This document shows, piece after piece, positions 35,520-44,965 of a DNA stretch of 64,000 nucleotides (positions are counted from its first letter, which is position 1; each line of letters opens with the position of its first letter). The stretch spans positions 124,001-188,000 of the forward strand of contig NZ_CP069304.1 in assembly GCF_016839145.1 (NCBI RefSeq). Reading direction: 5' to 3'. The translations under genes and the position numbers were made by a program. The notes under the pieces were generated by a model. The model was given only the letters and a program-made list of their open reading frames with translations, ran no database searches and was not told the DNA's origin. This DNA comes from Shinella sp. PSBB067 (GTDB lineage Bacteria; Pseudomonadota; Alphaproteobacteria; Rhizobiales; Rhizobiaceae).

Positions 35520-35540
35520 CGGGCGGCGCAAGGCCGCCCG
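35520..35540 (+). terminator. intergenic hairpin between dehydrogenase and kinase genes
   Basis: 8-bp arms CGGGCGGC and GCCGCCCG with a GCAAG loop, 11 bp after the SDR stop. A modest stem, possibly a processing or partial termination signal. Confidence 0.5.
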
Positions 35541-35573
35541 TCATGACCATTCCCGATTGCAGGCGGTAGAACC

Positions 35574-37205
35574 ATGAACACCTCATCCTCCGCACGCCCC
35601 GCGGGCGGCGAACGCTACCTCGTCGGCGTCGATGTCGGCACGGGCAGCGCCAGGGCCGGCGTCTTCGACCTTTCCGGCCGCATGCTGGCCTCCGGCAAGC
35701 GCGACATCTCGCTCTTCCGCGAGGCGGGCGCGATGGTGGAGCAGTCGAGCACGGAGATCTGGGCCGCCGTCTGCGCTTCGGTCCGCGAGGCCGTCGCGAA
35801 GGCGGGCGTCGCACCGGAGAAGGTCGCCGGCATCGGCTTCGACGCAACCTGCTCGCTGGTCGTCCTCGGCAAGGACGGCGCGCCGCTGCCCGTCGGCCCC
35901 TCGGAAGACCCCGAGCGCGACATCATCGTCTGGATGGACCATCGCGCGGTCGACCAGGTCGAGCGCATCAATGCGACGGGGCACCCGGTGCTGCGCTATG
36001 TCGGCGGGCGCATCTCGCCGGAGATGGAGACCCCGAAGCTGCTGTGGCTGAAGGAAAACCGCCCGCAGGTGTTCGACGCGGCCTGGCAGTTCTTCGACCT
36101 TGCGGATTTCCTCACCTGGCGCGCGACGGGCGATCTTGCCCGCTCCACCTGCACGGTCACCTGCAAGTGGACGTATCTGGCGCATGAGAAGCGCTGGGAT
36201 CCGGGCTATTTCCACGCCATCGGCCTCGGCGTGCTTGCCGACGAAGGTTTCGCCCGTATCGGCCAGAGCGTCGTCGAGCCCGGCACGTCGCTCGGCGCGG
36301 GGCTGACCGCGCGCGCGGCGGCGGACCTCGGCCTTGCCGCCGGCACGCCTGTCGGCGCGGGCATGATCGACGCCCATGCGGGCGGCATCGGCACGGTGGG
36401 CGTCGACGGCCCGCCGGAAAACAGCCTCGGCTATGTCTTCGGCACGTCCTCCTGCACCATGACCTCGACCCACGAGCCGGTCTTCGTGCCGGGCGTCTGG
36501 GGGCCGTATTTCTCGGCCATGGTGCCGGGCATGTGGCTCAACGAGGGCGGCCAGTCCGCCGCGGGCGCGGCCATCGAGCAGCTTCTCTCCTTCCACCCGG
36601 CGGCCGGCGAAGCGGCCGAGCGCGCCAGATCGCGCGGCCTCTCCCTGCCGGTCCTGCTGGCGGAACTTGCGGCCGAAAAGGCCGAAACGCTTTCCGGCGT
36701 CGCAGGGCTGGCGGACGGGCTGCATGTCGTGCCGGAATTCCTCGGCAACCGCGCGCCCTTCGCCGATCCGCACGCCCGCGCCGCCATCGTCGGCCTCGGC
36801 ATGGAGCGCGACATCGACAATCTCGTCGCGCTCTACGTCGCCGGCCTCTGCGGCATCGGCTACGGGCTGAAGCAGATCATCGACGCGCAGGCCGCGGCCG
36901 GGGCGCCGGTCGAAAAGATCGTCATCAGCGGCGGTGCCGGGCAGCTCGATCTCGTGCGCCAGCTCCTCGCCGACGCGACGGGAAAGCCCCTGCTGGCGAC
37001 CGGCTCGGAAGAACCCGTCCTGCTGGGCGCGGCCATTCTCGGCAGCGTCGCCGGCAAGGCGTTTGCCGACGTGCGCCCGGCCATGGCCGCGCTTTCGGCG
37101 ACCGACCGCACCTACCTGCCGGCCGGCGGCGAGACCGCTACCCTCCACGCCGCCCGCTACGACGCCTTCAAGCAGCTCCAGGACCTCGCGCGGAAGATCC
37201 GCTAA
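35574..37205 (+). CDS. FGGY-family pentulose kinase (D-ribulokinase, YpCarbK-like)
   Basis: 543 residues, right length for FGGY pentulose kinases. The N-terminal phosphate loop YLVGVDVGTGSARAGVFD is at residue 16, IGFDATCSLVVL follows, a catalytic Asp lies in GMIDAHAGGIG (about 265), and ISGGAGQLDLVRQLLADATG is the C-terminal nucleotide motif. It phosphorylates a pentulose, most likely D-ribulose made by the preceding dehydrogenase, giving D-ribulose 5-phosphate for the pentose phosphate pathway. The stop TAA abuts a repeat element. Confidence 0.9.
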   Translation: MNTSSSARPAGGERYLVGVDVGTGSARAGVFDLSGRMLASGKRDISLFREAGAMVEQSSTEIWAAVCASVREAVAKAGVAPEKVAGIGFDATCSLVVLGKDGAPLPVGPSEDPERDIIVWMDHRAVDQVERINATGHPVLRYVGGRISPEMETPKLLWLKENRPQVFDAAWQFFDLADFLTWRATGDLARSTCTVTCKWTYLAHEKRWDPGYFHAIGLGVLADEGFARIGQSVVEPGTSLGAGLTARAAADLGLAAGTPVGAGMIDAHAGGIGTVGVDGPPENSLGYVFGTSSCTMTSTHEPVFVPGVWGPYFSAMVPGMWLNEGGQSAAGAAIEQLLSFHPAAGEAAERARSRGLSLPVLLAELAAEKAETLSGVAGLADGLHVVPEFLGNRAPFADPHARAAIVGLGMERDIDNLVALYVAGLCGIGYGLKQIIDAQAAAGAPVEKIVISGGAGQLDLVRQLLADATGKPLLATGSEEPVLLGAAILGSVAGKAFADVRPAMAALSATDRTYLPAGGETATLHAARYDAFKQLQDLARKIR

Positions 37206-37314
37206 AGCATTTCCAGCCGAAGCGATCTCGCTTCGCGTCGGATAAAGCGGTAAAAACAAGGATATGGAGCATTTCCAGCAAAGGCGCGCAGCGGTTTTGC
37301 GTTCGGAAATGCTT
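37206..37314. repeat. RIME-like mosaic repeat, composite of two half-units
   Basis: The left part (AGCATTTCCAGCCGAAGCG ... TAAAGCGGTAAAAACAAGG) matches the inverted element at 30161. The right part (GAGCATTTCCAGCAAAGGC ... GCGGTTTTGCGTTCGGAAAT) matches the A-unit at 9432. It directly shows that half-units recombine. It lies between convergent kinase and efflux genes and may terminate transcription. Confidence 0.8.
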
Positions 37315-37321
37315 TTGTGCC

Positions 37322-38806
37322 TCACTCGACGAGCGGGGCCACCTCCGTTTCGGCGCGGCCGCGCAGCGGCTTTTCCGGCATGAGGCGGAAGACGAGGAGC
37401 GAGAGCGCCGTCGCGGCGGCGCAGGCGGCGAAGATATAGGTGAAGGCCGTCGCCGATGCGGGGATGCTGCTCGCCGTCTGCAGCGCCTCGCCGCCGAGCG
37501 GCAGGCCGTTGCCGAGCGCGATGGCGCCGAGCATCGCCACGCCCAGCGCCCCGCCGAGCGAGCGCAGGAAGGTGAGGACCCCCGTCGCCACGCCGAGATG
37601 GGCCTGGTCTACCGCGTTCTGGACGGAGACGGTGGCGACCGGGAAGGTCATGCCGGTGCCGAAGCCCACGCCGATCGTCAGGAGCTCCAGCACGGCAAGC
37701 GACGTCCGCCCGGCAAGGAAGGCCAGCGCGGCAAGGCAGGCGAAGCTGAGCGTCACCCCGACGATGGCGATCCGCCTGTAATGGACGAAGCGCGGGATCG
37801 TGCGCCCGCTGGTGGTGGCGCCGAGCACGGTGCCGAGCAGCAGGCCGAGCATGGCGATGCCGGAGCCGCCGGCCGAAAGCCCGTGGAAGGATTGCAGGTA
37901 GACGGGGATATAGACCGACAGGCCCACATTGGCGCCCTGCACGAGGAACATGGCGAGCGTCCCGTAGCGCACGATCGGATTGCCGAGGACCTCCAGTGAG
38001 ATCAGCGGCTCGGCCGCGAGCCGGAGCCGCAGGGCAAAGGCGGCCCACAGGACGAGCGAGCCGGCGAGCAGCCCCGTTATCATCGGCGAGAGCCAGGAAT
38101 AGCGGCTGCCGCCCCAGTTGAGCGCGAGCAGCAGCAGCGCGGTGGCGGCGACGAGCAGCCCGGCGCCCGCCGCGTCGATGCGGTGCTTGCGGGCGGCGAC
38201 GGGGAGCTTCTTCAGCGGATTGTTGATGATCGCCAGCGCCGCCAGCCCGAGCGGGATGTTGATCCAGAAGATCAGCGACCAGTGCGCGTGTTCGGCGAAG
38301 GCGCCGCCGAGCAGCGGGCCGGCGATGCTGGCGACGGCCCAGGTGCCGGAGATCCAGGCGGCATAGCGCGCACGTTCGCGCGGGGGCACGAGGTCGCCGA
38401 TCACGATCTGCGAAAGGGCGAAGAGGCCGCCGCCGCCGAGCCCCTGCACCGCGCGGCCGACGATCAGCACCAGCATGCTGGGCGCGAGCGCGCTGATCAG
38501 CGATCCCGCAAGGAAGATGACGATGGCGGCGAAGATGGTCGGCCGGCGGCCGTAGACGTCGGAGATCTTGCCGTAGAGCGGCGCCATGGCGGTCGCCGTC
38601 AGCAGGTAGCCCGTCACGATCCAGGGCAGGTAGTCGGCATGGCCGAGCGCATGGCCGATCGTCGGCATGGCGGGCGCCACGATCGTCTGGTCGAGCGCGG
38701 CGAGGAGCATGGAGAGGAGAACGCCGGCGATGATGACGTTCTTTTCCTGTTCCGACAGGGCGGGGGCCGTCGCTGCCGTTCCGTCCGGGTGACGTGCGTC
38801 GTTCAT
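37322..38806 (-). CDS. MFS efflux transporter, DHA2 (14-TM) family
   Basis: 494 residues from ATG 38806; the frame extends upstream but without membrane or family sequence. LLAALDQTIVAPAMPTIG is the DHA2 first-helix motif, GKISDVYGRRP is motif A, and GLGGGGLFALSQIVIGDLVP is the antiporter motif C region. About 14 hydrophobic segments. A proton-driven multidrug exporter of the EmrB type. No EmrA partner is adjacent and the ribosome site is weak. Confidence 0.87.
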   Translation of the reverse strand: MNDARHPDGTAATAPALSEQEKNVIIAGVLLSMLLAALDQTIVAPAMPTIGHALGHADYLPWIVTGYLLTATAMAPLYGKISDVYGRRPTIFAAIVIFLAGSLISALAPSMLVLIVGRAVQGLGGGGLFALSQIVIGDLVPPRERARYAAWISGTWAVASIAGPLLGGAFAEHAHWSLIFWINIPLGLAALAIINNPLKKLPVAARKHRIDAAGAGLLVAATALLLLALNWGGSRYSWLSPMITGLLAGSLVLWAAFALRLRLAAEPLISLEVLGNPIVRYGTLAMFLVQGANVGLSVYIPVYLQSFHGLSAGGSGIAMLGLLLGTVLGATTSGRTIPRFVHYRRIAIVGVTLSFACLAALAFLAGRTSLAVLELLTIGVGFGTGMTFPVATVSVQNAVDQAHLGVATGVLTFLRSLGGALGVAMLGAIALGNGLPLGGEALQTASSIPASATAFTYIFAACAAATALSLLVFRLMPEKPLRGRAETEVAPLVE

Positions 38807-38970
38807 GCGTGCGTTCCGTTTCGAGATGCGGAAGGCACGGCCGCTTCGGTTCGAATGAACGCGGGCCGTGCGCTGGCGATACCACGGTAGAACACGTTCC
38901 CTGCGGTCAAGTCCACCCACTTGCGGCCCGCCGGCCCGGCAAACCCGTTGCGCCGCCCTCAGCCCGCCGC

Positions 38971-41900
38971 CTAGCCGAGCGTCCTTTCAACATCGGCGAA
39001 GGTTTCCTGGAGGACGGCGATCAGGTGGTCCGCGTCGCGCCGGGAGAAGATCATCGGCGGGCGCAGCTTGAGCACGTTGTCATGCGGGCCTTCCGTGCCC
39101 ATCAGCACGCCGCGCCGGCGGGCGCCGTTGGCGACGGCGCGGGCGAAGTCGGTGGCGGGCGCCTTGCTGGCCCGGTCCCTCACCAGTTCGATGCCGAGGA
39201 AGAGGCCGAGGCCCCGCACGTCGCCGATCACCGCATGGCGCTCCTGCATGTCGCGGAAGGCGTCCATGAGATAGGTGCCGATCGCCAGCGCATTGCCGCG
39301 TAGGTCCTCGCCCTCGATGACGTCGAGCACGGCAAGGCCGACGGCGCAGGACACAGGGTTGCCGCCGAAGGTGTTGAAATATTCCATGCCGTTGTCGAAG
39401 CTGTCGGTGACCTCGCGGGTCGTCACCACGGCGGCGAGCGGATGGCCGTCGCCGATCGGCTTGCCCATGGTCACGATGTCGGGCACGACGCCCTGCGTCT
39501 CGAAGGCCCACCAATGGCTGCCGACGCGGCCGAAGCCGACCTGCACCTCGTCCGCGATGCACAGGCCGCCCGCCGCGCGCACCATCCGGTACACCTCTTT
39601 CAGGTAACCCTCCGGCAGGAAGACCTGGCCGGCCACGCTCGGGATGGATTCGGCGATGAAGAAGCCGGGGGCCTCGCCCCTGGCCTGCATGGCGGCGATC
39701 AGTTCGGCGACGCTTTCGGCAAAGCGCCTGCCGTGTTCCTCGGCGGGCCAGTCCGCCGGGGCACGGTAGCTGTCCGGGACAGTGGCGACATGGACATGCG
39801 GCTTCTGCCCCTGGCCGCCCTTGCGGCGGAACTTGTAGGGGCTGATGTCGATCAGCTCCTGCGTCGTGCCGTGATAGGACCAGTCGAGCGTGATGGCGTT
39901 CTCCCGGCCGGTATGGGCGCGCATCAGGCGCAGCGCGAGGGTGTTGGCCTCCGACCCGCTGTTGACGAAGCCGGCGACCGTCAACTCCTTCGGCAGCGTT
40001 CCCGTCAGGCGCTCGGCATAGGCGACGATGTTGTCGTGCAGGTAGCGGGTGTTGGTGTTGAGCGTCGCGGCCTGCCGCGCCATCGCCTCCACCACGGCGG
40101 GATGGGCATGGCCGATGTGGCAGACATTGTTGAAGCAGTCGAGATAGGCCCGGCCGCTGTCGTCGATCAGCCAGACGCCTTCGCCGCGCACGAACTTGAT
40201 CGGCCTGTCGTAGGAGATGGAAAGGTTCGGCAGCAGCAATTCGCGCCGCAGCCGGACGATCTCGTCGTGCGGGCGGCCTTCCCGAGCTTGGAATTCCTGC
40301 GCGATGCCGCCGAAGCCGCGCGCGTCGGGGAAGAGTTCGGCCCAGACGTCGAGATAGCGCGGTTCGCCGACGCCGAGGATTTCGGTCGCCGAAAGGGCCG
40401 TGTCGGTGGAGAGCTGGAGGTGGAGGTGCGGCGCCCAGCCGCCGTTTTCCGAAGGCGCGCCCATCTCGCCGACGAGCACGCCGGCCTCCAGCCGGTCGCC
40501 GGCTTTCAGGCGGCCCATCGCCTCGTGGGCGAGATGGCCCCAGAGCGAGATGAAGGGCGGGCAGCCCTCCGGCTCGTGGCGCAGCGCGATCAGGCAGCCG
40601 TAGCCGAGCGGGTCCTTCTCGATCTCGACGCTGGCGACGGTGGCGGCAAGCGGCGTGAAGACCTTCGTGCCGGCGGCCATGAAGAGGTCGAGGCCGAGAT
40701 GGCGGGTGCGGCGCGCCTTCTCGATGAAGCGCGAGACGAACATCTCCCCGGCATAGACGGTGCGTTCCTCGCCCCAGGGGCCGATGCCGAGCTCGACGCC
40801 GTTTTCGCGGCAATGGTCTTCCCAGACCGCCTGCGCCGCGTCCGGCTGCCCGGCGGCGGACATCACCGTCATCGGATGGGCCGGGTCGCCATAGGGCACG
40901 AGCGCGGCCGGATAGGTCGCGGCGGGGCGGTCGAGCAGGGGCGCAAGGGATTTGCGGTTGGCGGCGATCCAGTCCATGACGGCGCGTGCGCCGGGCGCGG
41001 CCTCGAAGCCGCAGGCCTTGCGCAGGATGGCGGTGGCGAAGCGCGGATTCATCCGGTCGAGCTTGCGCAGCAGCGTCCAGGCCGGGCGCTCGCTGATCGC
41101 CAGATAGGGATTGTCGCCGGTATGGGCACGGCGCGAGGCGGAGATCGTCACCGAGGCGACGAGGCGGATGGCGATGAGGTCGTAGAGAAGGTCGACCTCC
41201 TCCTTCATGAGCGGATATTCCGCATGATAGCCGGCCACGATGGCGGCGGCCGCGCCGATCGGGTCGGCATGGTCGAGGCCGGCATAGGCGGCGGCGATGG
41301 CGACCTCGGCCACCACAGGCGCATGGAGCGCATCGCCGAAATCGATGAGGCCGGAAATGCGGTCGGGATCGGCGTTGTCGACCAGCACGTTCCAGTCGTT
41401 CGCGTCGTTGTGGATGACGGCGGCGCGCAGGGTCGCAAGGCGCGGCTCAATCGCGCAGAAGCGGGCGAGGAACCGTTCGAGCAACGCGCGGTCCTCGGAA
41501 GCCGTGACATGGTGCAGCCGGTCGGCCGAGCGGCCGGCCCTGCGGATGTCCCAGTCGAGGTCGCGCAGCGCGCCCGGATGCATGAAGCCCTTTAGCGCGG
41601 CATCGAACCGGCCGAGCATCCGGCCGAGGGAGACGAGCGCGGCATCGCTGCGCTGCGTCTCGGCAAGGGGCTGCCCGTGCACCCAGCTGACGAGGCGGAC
41701 GCGGTGGCCGGCGCCCGGGCTGGTGGCGCGGGCAAGGCTGGCACCGGCAAGCGTCGGGCGGATATGCGGCACCGGCAGGCCGCTGGCATGGGCCCCGACA
41801 TGGGCGAGAAGCGCCGTCTGGAAGTCGCTCTCCACCTCCGGCTCGGCGGCATTGACGATCTTCAGGATGAAGGTGCCCTCCGGCGATTCCACCTTGAAGT

Positions 41901-42018
41901 TCTGGTCGCGCTCGCTGGAAAGCGGCGAGAGCGTGCCTTTCAGCCCGTAGTGTTCCGCAAGCAGCGCGGCGGCGGTGTCGATGGAAAAGTCCGGGGTCGT
42001 CTTCAGCATGTCGTTCAT
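38971..42018 (-). CDS. three-domain fusion: aminoglycoside-phosphotransferase-like kinase, M23 metallopeptidase-like domain, class III aminotransferase
   Basis: 1015 residues from ATG 42018. Residues about 30-330 form an APH-type kinase with [12 protein letters not shown] (catalytic Asp/Asn) and [20 protein letters not shown] (metal Asp). Residues about 440-580 resemble a LytM/M23 lipoyl-like fold with HLGLD and PHLHLQL metal ligands, but no signal peptide. Residues about 610-1010 are a class III PLP aminotransferase with [13 protein letters not shown] and the Schiff-base Lys in [11 protein letters not shown]. Kinase-aminotransferase fusions suggest phosphorylation of an amino alcohol followed by amine removal as in phospholyases. 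Divergent from an Lrp regulator. Confidence 0.88.
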   Translation of the reverse strand: MNDMLKTTPDFSIDTAAALLAEHYGLKGTLSPLSSERDQNFKVESPEGTFILKIVNAAEPEVESDFQTALLAHVGAHASGLPVPHIRPTLAGASLARATSPGAGHRVRLVSWVHGQPLAETQRSDAALVSLGRMLGRFDAALKGFMHPGALRDLDWDIRRAGRSADRLHHVTASEDRALLERFLARFCAIEPRLATLRAAVIHNDANDWNVLVDNADPDRISGLIDFGDALHAPVVAEVAIAAAYAGLDHADPIGAAAAIVAGYHAEYPLMKEEVDLLYDLIAIRLVASVTISASRRAHTGDNPYLAISERPAWTLLRKLDRMNPRFATAILRKACGFEAAPGARAVMDWIAANRKSLAPLLDRPAATYPAALVPYGDPAHPMTVMSAAGQPDAAQAVWEDHCRENGVELGIGPWGEERTVYAGEMFVSRFIEKARRTRHLGLDLFMAAGTKVFTPLAATVASVEIEKDPLGYGCLIALRHEPEGCPPFISLWGHLAHEAMGRLKAGDRLEAGVLVGEMGAPSENGGWAPHLHLQLSTDTALSATEILGVGEPRYLDVWAELFPDARGFGGIAQEFQAREGRPHDEIVRLRRELLLPNLSISYDRPIKFVRGEGVWLIDDSGRAYLDCFNNVCHIGHAHPAVVEAMARQAATLNTNTRYLHDNIVAYAERLTGTLPKELTVAGFVNSGSEANTLALRLMRAHTGRENAITLDWSYHGTTQELIDISPYKFRRKGGQGQKPHVHVATVPDSYRAPADWPAEEHGRRFAESVAELIAAMQARGEAPGFFIAESIPSVAGQVFLPEGYLKEVYRMVRAAGGLCIADEVQVGFGRVGSHWWAFETQGVVPDIVTMGKPIGDGHPLAAVVTTREVTDSFDNGMEYFNTFGGNPVSCAVGLAVLDVIEGEDLRGNALAIGTYLMDAFRDMQERHAVIGDVRGLGLFLGIELVRDRASKAPATDFARAVANGARRRGVLMGTEGPHDNVLKLRPPMIFSRRDADHLIAVLQETFADVERTLG

Positions 42019-42068
42019 GGCAATCCTCGTTCCGGCGAGAGACTGGCATGGACGGGCGCATGGCGCAT

Positions 42069-42083
42069 CCGGCAACATGCCGG
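42069..42083. promoter_or_regulatory. small inverted repeat in the aminotransferase-fusion/Lrp divergent promoter
   Basis: CCGGCA ACA TGCCGG, perfect 6-bp arms, with an additional TGCCGG copy four bases later (42087-42092). It lies between divergent starts at 42018 and 42144. A possible binding site for the adjacent Lrp protein; weak evidence. Confidence 0.35.
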
Positions 42084-42143
42084 TTGTGCCGGCACTTTGT
42101 TTGGACTAACCGTCATCTTGCCGGCGCCTGAGGGGAGGGGATC

Positions 42144-42578
42144 ATGCAGGATACGGACGCCATCGACCGGACGATCCTCGCCATCCTCTCGCGCGAGGCG
42201 CGCATCCCCATGAAGGCGCTGGCCGGGCGGATCGGCCTTTCGCGCAGCGCCACCACGGAGCGGGTGGCGCGGCTGGAAAAGGCCGGCATCATCCGCGGCT
42301 ACCGCGCCGATATCGGCCAGCTCGACGACGGGCAGATCGAGGCCTTCCTGCTCGTCACGCTCACGCGGACCCCCTCGATCGGCGTGCTCGACCGGCTTGC
42401 CGGCTTTGCGGCGGTGCGCAAGGTCTCCTCGGTCAGCGGCCAGCTCGATCTCGTCGTGGAGGTCGAGGTCGGCTCGATCAACGCGCTCAACGAGTTGCGC
42501 AACGAAATCTCCGTCATCGACAATGTCGAGGACCTCACCACCTCCATCGTGCTGCGGCGGGACATCGAGCGGAGCTGA
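42144..42578 (+). CDS. Lrp/AsnC-family regulator
   Basis: 144 residues. Helix-turn-helix near 5-55 (TDAIDRTILAILSREARIPM, GLSRSATTERVARLEKAGII), then the RAM effector domain (SSVSGQLDLVVEVEVGSINA, VEDLTTSIVLRRDI). Its position, divergent from the kinase/aminotransferase fusion, suggests amino-acid-responsive control of that gene. It ends 170 bp before an amino-acid-type binding protein gene. Confidence 0.9.
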   Translation: MQDTDAIDRTILAILSREARIPMKALAGRIGLSRSATTERVARLEKAGIIRGYRADIGQLDDGQIEAFLLVTLTRTPSIGVLDRLAGFAAVRKVSSVSGQLDLVVEVEVGSINALNELRNEISVIDNVEDLTTSIVLRRDIERS

Positions 42579-42690
42579 CCTTACGGGCCGCTCTTGACGT
42601 TCATCATGTGGCCGCATGTCTTCATCCGTTTATTTCATGGCGCGGCGATCCGGCGTGCTTGACTCCGGCAAGGCGGCCTTGTCACACTCG

Positions 42691-42703
42691 GTTGTCAGAC
42701 AAC
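42691..42703. promoter_or_regulatory. GntR-type palindromic operator upstream of the amino-compound importer
   Basis: GTTGTCAGACAAC is a perfect 13-base palindrome 45 bp before the SBP start. Its core TTGTCAGACA recurs at 46982, just before the HutC-GntR gene, linking regulator and operon. CTTGAC at 42658-42663 upstream could be its -35 element. Confidence 0.65.
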
Positions 42704-42748
42704 TTACATAAATGGGGATCCCGGCTGACGGATCAAAAGGAGGACCAC

Positions 42749-43576
42749 ATGAAAAAGCTCTTCATGCGACTGGCCGTAGGCGCCGCTTTCGTCGCAGCCG
42801 CCGTCTCGGCCCATGCCGGTCAGACGCTGGACCGGGTGATGGAAAAGAAGGCGATGGTCGTCGCCACCAACAGCGGCTGGCCGCCCCAGAGCTACCTCGA
42901 CGACAACAACGAGATGGTCGGCTTCGACATCGATGTCTCCCGCGAGATCGCCAAGCGCCTCGGCGTCGAGGTGAGCTTCGAGACGCCGGACTGGCAGACG
43001 CTGACCGGCGGCCGCTGGCAGGGCCGCTACGATCTCGGCGTCGGCTCGGTGACGCCCACCAAGGCGCGCGCCCAGGTCATCGATTTCGTCGGCATCTACT
43101 ATTACAGCCCCTATGTCTACGTGGTCCACAAGGACAGCGACGCCAAGACCGTCACCGACCTCAACGGCAAGGTGATCGGCGTCGAGACGGCGACGACCTC
43201 CGAGGACTTCATCAATCGCCGCCTGGAGATCGACGCGCCGGGCCTGCCGCCGATCGAGTACAAGCTGGAGCCGGGCGAGGTGCGCACCTTCGCCGATTCC
43301 ATGCTGCCCTTCGACGACCTGCGCCTCGGCAACGGCGTGCGCCTCGATGCGGTGATCGCGCCCGAGCAGACGGCGATGAACGCCATCAAGAACGGCTATC
43401 CGGTCAAGGTCATCGAGGGCGAGTATGCCTTCCGCGAGCCGCTCGTCGTGATCGCCGAGAAGGTCGATCCGGACTGGACCGCCAAGGTCGGCGGCATCAT
43501 CGAGGAGATGAAGAAGGACGGCACGCTCGCAACGCTGACCACCAAGTGGTACGGCAAGGACTACAGCGCCGACTGA
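42749..43576 (+). CDS. amino-acid ABC transporter periplasmic binding protein (family 3)
   Basis: 275 residues from ATG 42749 after AAAGGAGGACC. Signal peptide to about AAVSAHAGQ. Type-2 PBP fold: VVATNSGWPPQSYLDDNNEM, VGFDIDVSREIAKRLGVEV, LGVGSVTPTKARAQVIDFVG and VIGVETATTSEDFI follow family-3 polar amino acid binding proteins. The ligand is unknown; the flavoprotein amine oxidase and aminotransferase neighbours point to an amino acid or polyamine-like compound. A hairpin follows its stop. Confidence 0.9.
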   Translation: MKKLFMRLAVGAAFVAAAVSAHAGQTLDRVMEKKAMVVATNSGWPPQSYLDDNNEMVGFDIDVSREIAKRLGVEVSFETPDWQTLTGGRWQGRYDLGVGSVTPTKARAQVIDFVGIYYYSPYVYVVHKDSDAKTVTDLNGKVIGVETATTSEDFINRRLEIDAPGLPPIEYKLEPGEVRTFADSMLPFDDLRLGNGVRLDAVIAPEQTAMNAIKNGYPVKVIEGEYAFREPLVVIAEKVDPDWTAKVGGIIEEMKKDGTLATLTTKWYGKDYSAD

Positions 43577-43592
43577 GCGCGCGCGAACGACC

Positions 43593-43617
43593 GGCGCGGG
43601 CGGCCTTCGCCCGCGCC
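43593..43617 (+). terminator. intra-operon hairpin after the binding-protein gene
   Basis: 10-bp arms GGCGCGGGCG and CGCCCGCGCC with a 5-base loop, 16 bp after the SBP stop and 24 bp before the oxidoreductase start. Same architecture as the hairpins after the other SBP genes in the window. Confidence 0.7.
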
Positions 43618-43641
43618 CCATGCCTTGGGGGGAGTGTGAGC

Positions 43642-44922
43642 ATGGCCTATCCGGACACCTATTATAAGAGAACCATGGCGGACCAGACGGCGCGCCCGGC
43701 CCTTTCGGGCACGGTCGAATGCGACGTCGCGGTCGTCGGCGGCGGCCTTGCCGGCCTTTCGGCTGCCCTGCAGCTTGCCCGCGCCGGCAAGCGCGTCACG
43801 GTGCTGGAGGCCGAGAGCGTCGGCTTCGGCGCCTCCGGCCGCAACGGCGGCTTCGTCAGCCCCGGCTATGCGACGGGCAGCGAGGAGATCGCCCGCGTCG
43901 CCGGCAAGGAAAAGGCCCGCCGGCTCCACCTTCTTTCCATCGAGGGCGTCGAGTTCATCCGCGACAACATCCGCACGCTCGGCATCGACGACGCCAGGCC
44001 CGTGCCGGGCATCATGAGCGTGCTGCGCTACGACGACGGCGCGAGCCTGAAGGCCTATGCCGAGGAATCGCGCCGGCAATACGACTACGAGCTCGAATAC
44101 ATGGACCGCGACGCGGTGCGCGCGGTGCTGAAGTCGGAGCGCTATTTCCAGGCGCTGCGCAATCCGGGTGCCTTCCACATGCATCCGCTCAACTACCTGC
44201 GCGGCCTTGCCCGCGAGATCGAGCGGCTCGGCGGGCGCATCTGCGAGCAGTCGCCGGTGACCGCATCCGACCTCGACGGCCCCGAAAAGCGACTGAAGAC
44301 GGCGGGCGGCGAGGTCAGGGCGCGCGACGTCCTCTTCACCACGGGTGGCTATACGGGCGCGCTCAACGGCAGGCTCAAGCGCTCCTTCCTGCCGATCGCC
44401 ACCTATGTCATGGTCAGCGAGGAGGCGCCGGAGCTGATCGCCTCGGCCATCGCCACGTCCGACGCCATCGGCGACAACCGCCGTGCGGGCGACTATTACC
44501 GCGTTGTCGACGGCGGCCGCCGCCTGCTGTGGGGCGGGCGCATCACCACCCACGCCGCCTCCACGGCGGGCCTCGTGCGCGAGCTGCGCGCCGAGATGGT
44601 CGGCACCTACCCGCAGCTTGCCGGCCTGAAGACGGAGCTCGCCTGGTCGGGCCTGATGTCCTACGCCCGCCATCTCATGCCCCAGATCGGGCGCATGAGC
44701 CCCGGCGTCTGGTACTGCACCGCCTTCGGCGGGCATGGCCTCAACACGACGGCGATCGGCGGCAAGGTCATCGCCGAGGGCATTCTCGGCGAGAGCGATC
44801 GCTACCGGCTCTACGAGCCCTTCGGCCTCGTCTGGGCCGGCGGGCTTGCCGGCCTCGCGGTCGCGCAACTCACCTATTGGAAGCTCCAGGCGCAGGACTG
44901 GTGGCGCGAGCGCGCCGCCTGA
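43642..44922 (+). CDS. FAD-dependent amine/amino-acid oxidoreductase (DAO family, PuuB-like)
   Basis: 426 residues from ATG 43642, with GGGGGGAG upstream. The FAD-binding start CDVAVVGGGLAGLSAAL is near residue 30, and FGASGRNGGFVSPG is typical of the gamma-glutamylputrescine oxidase/glycine oxidase-like DAO branch. The C-terminal FGGHGLNTTAIGGKVIAEGI closes the FAD site. Probable oxidative deamination of the imported compound, giving aldehyde or keto product, ammonia and peroxide or reduced quinone. Cytoplasmic or membrane-associated (hydrophobic C-terminus GLAGLAVAQLTYW). Confidence 0.88.
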   Translation: MAYPDTYYKRTMADQTARPALSGTVECDVAVVGGGLAGLSAALQLARAGKRVTVLEAESVGFGASGRNGGFVSPGYATGSEEIARVAGKEKARRLHLLSIEGVEFIRDNIRTLGIDDARPVPGIMSVLRYDDGASLKAYAEESRRQYDYELEYMDRDAVRAVLKSERYFQALRNPGAFHMHPLNYLRGLAREIERLGGRICEQSPVTASDLDGPEKRLKTAGGEVRARDVLFTTGGYTGALNGRLKRSFLPIATYVMVSEEAPELIASAIATSDAIGDNRRAGDYYRVVDGGRRLLWGGRITTHAASTAGLVRELRAEMVGTYPQLAGLKTELAWSGLMSYARHLMPQIGRMSPGVWYCTAFGGHGLNTTAIGGKVIAEGILGESDRYRLYEPFGLVWAGGLAGLAVAQLTYWKLQAQDWWRERAA

Positions 44923-44965
44923 ACGGCATGCGCAAACCGGCAAACGAAACGCAAGAGGGTGGAAC

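Noticed and set aside
35583..38885. 1100-codon minus-strand open frame
   Set aside because: It runs antisense to the FGGY kinase and through the MFS gene in another frame; the translation is Arg/Ala/Asp-rich with no motifs, as expected for shadows in high-GC coding DNA.
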